Shown here: in pieces, positions 58,554 through 64,000 of the stretch
Position numbering within the stretch: position 1 is the first letter of the stretch
Layout of the letters: each line of letters opens with the position of its first letter
Assembly: GCA_963677915.2 (NCBI GenBank)
Contig: CAXXGE010000007.1
Coordinates: 1 to 64,000, forward strand
Origin: G963677915 sp963677915
GTDB lineage: Bacteria; Bacillota; Clostridia; Lachnospirales; Vallitaleaceae
Length of the DNA: 64,000 bases
Reading direction: 5' to 3'
Notes under the pieces: generated by a model
Database searches by the model: none
The model's input: only the letters and a program-made list of their open reading frames with translations
Told to the model about the DNA's origin: nothing
Translations under genes and position numbers: made by a program

Positions 58554-61264
58554 TTATTCAGCAATCATATCTCTCAAAACTTTGTGTAGTATGCCGCCAT
58601 TTCTGTAGTAATCAATCTCCACGGCACTGTCGATACGAACCACAGCCTTGAACTCGGTCACCGTGCCATCCTTGTCTACAGCCTTGACATCTACAGAGTC
58701 AAGAGGCTGCAGCTCATTGCTGAGACCGGTAATGTCATACGTCTCTTCACCAGTCAGACCAAGGGACTGCCAGCTTTCACCTGAAGCGAACTGCAGTGGC
58801 AGGACACCCATGCCGATCAGGTTGCTCCTGTGAATTCTCTCATAGGATTCAGCGATAACCGCCTTGACGCCCAGAAGATAGACACCCTTGGCCGCCCAGT
58901 CTCTCGAACTTCCCGTACCGTACTCTTTGCCGGCCAGGATGATTTGGTTCTTGCCGGCTTCTTGATAAGCCATAGCGCCATCGTACATGGATACAACCTC
59001 ATCATTCAGGAAGCAGGTTGTGTAGCCGCCTTCTTTACCTTTGGCAATGGCATTTCGGATACGGATATTCGCAAGGGTACCCCTCATCATGACCTCATGG
59101 TTACCTCTGCGGGAACCGTAGGAGTTGAAATCTTTGGCTTCAACGCCGTTTTCCTTCAGGTAAACGCCTGCCGGGCTGTCGCCTTTGATGCTGCCTGCCG
59201 GGGAAATATGGTCTGTTGTAATGGAATCGCCAAAAGCTGCCAGCACGACTGCATCTTCAATCGGCTCTATATCGTTGATTTCAGGTTTGAGATCCACGAA
59301 GAATGGCGGCTCCTGGATGTAAGTGGAAGTCGCATCCCAGTCGTAGAGAGCCTTCTTCTCGACCTGTATGTCATCCCACATCTTGTTTGCATCATAAACA
59401 TGCGCGTACTGTTCTTTAAAAATATCCGAGGTGACAGTCTTGTCTACAAGCTCCTGTATTTCTTTGAAGTCGGCCAAATATCTTTGAGGTAGATGGCTTC
59501 ATTCTTGTCGTTGTATCCAATAGGCTCGTTCTTGAAATCGATGCTCACCGTACCAGCCAGTGCATAGACGACAACCAGCATCGGTGAAGCAAGGTAGCTG
59601 GCCTTGACCTGCGCATGGACACGGCCTTCGAAGTTTCTGTTTCCGCTGACGACGGAAGCAACCGTCATGTCATTGTCATCAATCGCCTTTGCCACCGGAA
59701 CAGGCAACGGACCCGAGTTCCCGATACACGTACCGCAGCCGTAACCAGCTACATTAAAACCGAGTTTCTCAAGGTCGCCCAGAACTTCTCCCGCCTTCAG
59801 GTATTCTGTAACGACACGGGATCCCGGAATAAGGCTGGACTTGACATATTTCGGCTTCTTAAGGCCCAATTCAACAGCCTTTTTAGCCACAAGCCCCGCA
59901 CCTAGCATCACGCTCGGGTTCGATGTATTGGTACAGCTAGTGATGGATGCAATGGTGACAGCTCCTGTTTTAAACTGCTCAACCGTACCGTTTTCCCATG
60001 TGATATCGACGGATTTATCTGCATCCTCGTCAGAAAGGTTGAAGCCTCTTTCTGCAATAGGTGCTTTCAACGCCTTAGCGAACTGTTCCTTCATATCAGA
60101 AAGAAGGATTCTGTCCTGAGGGCGCTTCGGACCTGCAAGGCTCGGCTGCACTGTCGACAGGTCCAGTTCAAGGGTTGTTGTATAAACCTTCTCATCCTGG
60201 CTTTCGTCGTTGTACATACCCTGTGCCTGGTAGTAGGCTTTGGCCAGTGCGACGAGTTTCTTATCGCGGCCTGTATTGAGCATGTATTCCATTGTTTCAT
60301 CATCAACAGGGAAGAATCCCATCGTTGCACCGTATTCAGGAGACATGTTGGCAACGGTAGCCCTGTCCGCCAGACTCATATTGCGCACGCCCTCGCCATA
60401 GTACTCGACGAACTTGCCGACCACGTTGTGCTTTCTGAGCATTTCAGTGACTGTCAGCGCAAGGTCTGTCGCTGTCGATCCCTCCGGCAGTTTGCCGGTG
60501 AACTTGAAGCCGACAACCTCAGGTGTTACAAAATACAGAGGCTGTCCAAGCATGCAGGCTTCCGCTTCGATCCCGCCGACACCCCAGCCGACGACGCCAA
60601 GTCCGTTGATCATTGTTGTATGTGAATCTGTACCTACCAGCGAATCCGGATAGACAACCGTGCCCTCTGCCGTTTCCTTCTTGAAGACACTCGTTGCAAG
60701 GTACTCAAGGTTGACCTGATGGATGATTCCCGTTGAAGGCGGTACCGCCTTGAAGTTCTTGAAGGACTGCTGTGCCCACTTCAGGAAATTGTATCGTTCA
60801 CTGTTTCTTTCAAATTCAAGGTTAACGTTCTTGTCCAAAGCGTCATCCGTACCAAAGTAATCCACCATGACCGAATGGTCGATGACCAGGTCTACGGGGA
60901 TCAGAGGATTGATCAGCGACGCTTCCTTGCCCACGCGGTCTACAGCCGAACGCATGGCTGCCAGGTCCACGACAGCAGGTACGCCAGTGAAGTCCTGGAG
61001 AACGATTCTAGCCGGTTGAAAAGGCACTTCAAGACCTTTACCGTAGCCTTCTGCCCATTTTCCAAGCTGCATGACATGTTCTTTCGTCGTCGCATGTTCA
61101 TCATAGTTTCTAACAGCAGCTTCAAGCAGCACTTTCATTGAATAGGGAAGACTTTTGACATCGCCAAAGCCCAAGGCTTCCAGCTCGTTGATATCGTAAT
61201 AAAGGTATTTTTCGCCATCGACATCGAGCGTCTTCGGTTTTAAAATCGGTTCATATGTTGACAT
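58554..61264 (-). pseudogene. acnA: Aconitate hydratase, full length with one frame break
   Basis: Two frames together give about 903 residues, the length of AcnA. The first 606 codons (MSTYEPILKPKTLDVDGEKY) include GTDSHTTMINGLGVVGWGVG, the cluster Cys in ITSCTNTSNPSVML and the CxxC in GYGCGTCIGNSGPLP. Near 59463 the frame shifts; one more G on the coding strand restores KEIQELVDKTVTSD and then the C-terminal swivel domain (LAAFGDSITTDHISPAGSI, NSYGSRRGNHEVMMRGTLAN, GTGSSRDWAAKG). Aconitase isomerises citrate and isocitrate. ATG 61264 has TAGGAGG. One base in a run-adjacent site may be a sequence error. Confidence 0.93.
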
Positions 61265-61325
61265 TATTCAACCTCCTAGTTCATAAGTTGCCAATAGGCA
61301 ATTAATATATAGTATACAAAAAACA

Positions 61326-62198
61326 TCACTTTTTAGCAAGCTTCATAAAGTCGATAAACGTAAGGCATGCTATCGAATTCCCCTTTTGTGGATACAGCAG
61401 GCCAATGCTTCTTTTCGGCAGCTCCGGTTCCGCCTGCCATTCATAAAGCTCTCCCCTCGCAAGTTCGCCCTCAATAAACTCTTTGATGACCGCAGAAACC
61501 CCAAGTCCGATTTTGGCAAAGTCGATCAGAAATTCCATGCTGCTTATCTCTATGTCAGCCTGAATCGGAATCTGGTGTTCTAAAAACCAGTCCTCCACAT
61601 AACGCCTGGTGGCATTTTTCTTTTCCATCAGAATAAGCGGGTGATCCTTGAAACGCTCAAGGGGCATCGGTTTTTCAGGCGGTGGTTCCTTGGCAGCGAA
61701 TGTGTCCTGTATCTCCATCAGTTCATGGTAGGCCAATCCGCTTACCGATGGCACTTCACTGATAATCGCACAGTCTATTGCACCGTTCTCGAGAAGCTCA
61801 AGCGTCTCGGGACTGGTCCTGTTTACAATTTCTATTTTCAAATTGGGGTATGCATCATGGAACTTCTCAAGATGGGGAATGAAGTAGTACTTGCACAACG
61901 TGTTGCTGATGCCAATCCGGATCATCCCCGTATCCTTGTCTTTCATCTGCCGAACGATGCGCTCACCCTGCTCAAGCTGCAAGAAAGCTGTCTGGACATA
62001 GCTGTACAGAGCATGGCCTTCATCGGTCAGCTCTATGCCCTGCCCTTTTCGGATGAACAGCTTGACACCCAGGTCTTCCTCGAGCCCTTTGACTGACTTG
62101 GTGACAGCAGGCTGTGATACGAAGAGCGTTTTTGCCGCAGCAGTGAAGCTTCCTTTTTCCGCCACATGATAAAAGACCTTGTACATTTCCATTGTCAT
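61326..62198 (-). CDS. LysR-family regulator
   Basis: A 290-residue LysR protein: N-terminal helix-turn-helix (YKVFYHVAEKGSFTAAAKTL, FVSQPAVTKSVKGLEEDLGV) and a periplasmic-binding-like effector domain (MIRIGISNTLCKYYFIPHLE, IDFAKIGLGVSAVIKEF). It starts with ATG 62198 behind AGGAGG, is divergent from leuC and upstream of acnA, so it may control leuCD, acnA or both, perhaps in response to isopropylmalate, citrate or a similar acid. A possible operator lies in the gap. Confidence 0.92.
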   Translation of the reverse strand: MTMEMYKVFYHVAEKGSFTAAAKTLFVSQPAVTKSVKGLEEDLGVKLFIRKGQGIELTDEGHALYSYVQTAFLQLEQGERIVRQMKDKDTGMIRIGISNTLCKYYFIPHLEKFHDAYPNLKIEIVNRTSPETLELLENGAIDCAIISEVPSVSGLAYHELMEIQDTFAAKEPPPEKPMPLERFKDHPLILMEKKNATRRYVEDWFLEHQIPIQADIEISSMEFLIDFAKIGLGVSAVIKEFIEGELARGELYEWQAEPELPKRSIGLLYPQKGNSIACLTFIDFMKLAKK

Positions 62199-62223
62199 AA
62201 TTCCATCCTCCTACCCGACATAT

Positions 62224-62240
62224 TATAACCTATAGTTATA
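62224..62240. promoter_or_regulatory. LysR-type box between lysR and leuC
   Basis: TATAAC-CTATA-GTTATA, a perfect 6-5-6 inverted repeat of the T-N11-A kind, 26 bp upstream of the lysR start and about 90 bp upstream of leuC. Confidence 0.6.
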
Positions 62241-62328
62241 TCTTCAATCAATATTTTTCATTTTATTTATGATTCAGGATTGTGTAAAATAAATACATAC
62301 ACAACATATAATGAAAGGACTGTAGACA

Positions 62329-63741
62329 ATGGCAGGTAAGACCCTCTATGAAAAGATCTGGGACGCACACGTCGTCGACCAGGAAGAAGGAAAACCAAGC
62401 ATCATTTATATCGACTTGCACCTGTGCCACGAGGTCACATCGCCTCAGGCATTTGAAGGACTTAGACTGGCTGGCAGGAAGGTTCGACGCCCTGAGCTGA
62501 CTTTTGCGACAATGGACCACAATGTGCCTACGAAAGACCGTTACAATATAAAAGACCCCATCTCGAAGAAGCAGATCGAGACACTGGATAAAAACGCCGC
62601 TGATTTCGGTATCACCCTTTATGGACTGGACAGTGACGACCAAGGGATTGTCCATGTAATCGGACCGGAACTTGGCCTTACGCTTCCAGGCAAGACCATC
62701 GTCTGCGGCGACAGCCATACGGCGACCCACGGTGCATTCGGCGCATTGGCTTTCGGTATCGGAACAAGCGAGGTGGAACATGTCTTGGCTACCCAATGTC
62801 TCCAGCAGAAAAAATCCAAGACGATGAACGTAGCGATCAAAGGCTCCCTCGGACCCGGTGCAACAGCCAAAGACATTATCCTTGGCGTAATCAGCCAGTA
62901 TGGCACTGATTTCGGTACAGGCTATGTGGTCGAGTTCACGGGACAGGCCATCCGCAACCTGACAATGGAAGGCCGGTTGACAGTCTGCAATATGGCTATC
63001 GAATTCGGAGCCAGAGCCGGCCTGATTGCGCCTGACGAGACCACTTTCAGCTATCTGAAAGGAAGACAGCATGCACCTCAAGGCGAAGCTTTCGACAAAG
63101 CAGTAGAAAACTGGAAGCAGCTGGTGACAGATGAAGATGCCGTTTATGACAAGACGATCGAATTCGACCTGGCAACACTGGAGCCTCAAGTCACTTGGGG
63201 CACAAGCCCTTCCATGGGCATAGGCATCACCGGCGTCGTGCCTTCTCCGTCTGATTTCGAGACAGCGAACGAGCAGCGCGCCTGCGAAAAAGCCCTGGAC
63301 TACATGGGACTGTCAGCAGGCACGCCTATGACAGACATCGCTATTGACGTAGCTTTCATCGGCTCCTGCACAAACGGCCGCATCGAAGACCTTCGTGCAG
63401 CTGCTGCGGTGGCAAAAGGCCACAGGGTCAATCCGAACGTAACGGCCCTTGTCGTGCCTGGTTCCCAAAAAGTCAAGCTGGCTGCCGAAGCGGAAGGCCT
63501 CGACAAGATCTTCATCGAAGCCGGCTTTGAATGGCGCGAATCCGGATGCAGCATGTGCCTTGCCATGAACCCCGATTACCTACAGCCAAAAGAGCGCTGC
63601 GCTTCCACATCCAACAGGAACTTCGAAGGACGCCAGGGACGCGGCGGCAGAACCCATCTTGTATCTCCAGCCATGGCGGCAGCGGCGGCAATCGCCGGCC
63701 ACTTCGTGGATGTCAGGGACCCTAACGCACTGGACAGGTAA
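62329..63741 (+). CDS. leuC: 3-isopropylmalate dehydratase large subunit
   Basis: LeuC with LeuD isomerises 2- and 3-isopropylmalate in leucine synthesis. The 470-residue protein, the length of bacterial LeuC, has MAGKTLYEKIWDAHVVDQEE, GDSHTATHGAFGALAFGIGT, FIGSCTNGRIEDLRAAAAVA (first cluster Cys), SGCSMCLAMNPDYLQPKERC (CxxC cluster pair) and STSNRNFEGRQGRGGRTHLV. ATG 62329 follows GAAAGGA. It leads into leuD after 15 nt. Confidence 0.96.
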   Translation: MAGKTLYEKIWDAHVVDQEEGKPSIIYIDLHLCHEVTSPQAFEGLRLAGRKVRRPELTFATMDHNVPTKDRYNIKDPISKKQIETLDKNAADFGITLYGLDSDDQGIVHVIGPELGLTLPGKTIVCGDSHTATHGAFGALAFGIGTSEVEHVLATQCLQQKKSKTMNVAIKGSLGPGATAKDIILGVISQYGTDFGTGYVVEFTGQAIRNLTMEGRLTVCNMAIEFGARAGLIAPDETTFSYLKGRQHAPQGEAFDKAVENWKQLVTDEDAVYDKTIEFDLATLEPQVTWGTSPSMGIGITGVVPSPSDFETANEQRACEKALDYMGLSAGTPMTDIAIDVAFIGSCTNGRIEDLRAAAAVAKGHRVNPNVTALVVPGSQKVKLAAEAEGLDKIFIEAGFEWRESGCSMCLAMNPDYLQPKERCASTSNRNFEGRQGRGGRTHLVSPAMAAAAAIAGHFVDVRDPNALDR

Positions 63742-63756
63742 AGGAGGAGGATAGCC

Positions 63757-64000
63757 ATGAAACCATTCGAAAAACTAAACGGCATTGTCATGCCGATAGA
63801 CAGGACAAATATCGATACAGACGCCATCATTCCAAAGCAGTTTCTGAAGCGCATCGAACGCAGCGGTTTCGGTCAGTTCGTCTTCTACGAATTCAGATAT
63901 GACGAGAACGACAAGCCGATTGAAGACTCCGTCTTCAACCAGCAGCGCTATGACGGTGCTTCCGTACTGCTCTCCAGGGATAACTTCGGATGCGGCTCAT
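63757..64000 (+). CDS. leuD: 3-isopropylmalate dehydratase small subunit (5' part)
   Basis: The first 81 codons are in the window. MKPFEKLNGIVMPIDRTNID, then TDAIIPKQFLKRIERSGFG and the swivel-domain motif DNFGCGS match LeuD. The ATG follows AAAGGAGGAGG and lies 15 nt after leuC, so the pair is one operon. The gene continues past the right edge. Confidence 0.95.
   Translation, partial: MKPFEKLNGIVMPIDRTNIDTDAIIPKQFLKRIERSGFGQFVFYEFRYDENDKPIEDSVFNQQRYDGASVLLSRDNFGCGS

Noticed and set aside
62307..62312. TATAAT as the leuC promoter
   Set aside because: It directly abuts the ribosome site, leaving no room for a transcription start before it, and no -35 is at 17 bp.
62263..63189. A 308-codon open frame on the minus strand opposite leuC
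   Set aside because: Antisense to a clear leuC with all cluster cysteines; no family resemblance.

Overview
The window looks like chromosome of a low-to-mid GC Bacillota, most likely an anaerobic Clostridia member. The reasons are strong AGGAGG-type ribosome sites, consensus TTGACA/TATAAT promoters with 17-bp spacers, HPr kinase, type III pantothenate kinase, DUF1189 and DUF4250 proteins, a para-aminobenzoate/folate operon and L-rhamnose/arabinose-type sugar regulation. Genus cannot be set from the sequence alone.

Layout. 1-2.9 kb: the start of a P-loop GTPase, a corrinoid-type methyltransferase (URO-D fold) joined to a thioredoxin-like domain, and a PocR/AraC regulator; the last two carry several frame breaks. 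3.2-18.0 kb: a sialic acid and amino-sugar island. rpiR, a family-5 binding protein, oppBCDF, a flavoprotein, nanE and a ROK kinase form one minus-strand operon; nanA faces it on the plus strand; nagB-nagA-yhcH follow, with yhcH (nanQ type) interrupted by an IS630-type element. 18.4-19.4 kb: a lone sugar-binding lipoprotein. 19.6-35.4 kb: mostly housekeeping (dusB, coaX, birA, cell-wall amidase, papain-like surface protease, rRNA methyltransferase, DUF1189, arsR, yfcE, ROK glucokinase, hprK, uvrC, GDT1-type transporter, tRNA-Val). 36.2-41.2 kb: a wrecked glucarate/galactarate cluster (gudD, garR, garK, kdgD, cdaR, garD), in which nearly every gene has lost internal sequence, next to a transposase remnant; only the AEC permease looks whole. 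41.4-44.1 kb: ABC-F protein and lrgAB. 44.3-49.8 kb: folE-pabA-pabB-pabC-HD-folP-folBK. 50.0-53.3 kb: araD, araA, araR. 53.4-55.7 kb: an IS1634-type element between 109-bp perfect direct repeats. 55.6-58.5 kb: a rubredoxin-fused oxidoreductase, an alpha/beta hydrolase and a small secreted protein. 58.6-64 kb: acnA, a LysR regulator and leuCD.

How it fits together. The nan island imports a sialic acid (or sialoside) by an Opp/Sat-type ABC transporter, cleaves it to ManNAc (NanA), phosphorylates it (ROK), epimerises it to GlcNAc-6-P (NanE), deacetylates (NagA) and deaminates it (NagB) to fructose-6-P. A flavoprotein of the fumarate reductase/aspartate oxidase type is translationally coupled inside this operon and has no assigned step.

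Structural highlights: a 27-nt REP-like palindrome occurs as inverted pairs at about 50.0 and 58.0 kb and as a single copy inserted in frame in pabB; both IS elements have precise ends; and single-base frame breaks recur in genes expected to be intact (folB, acnA, araA, araR), so either sequence error or recent decay must be considered throughout.
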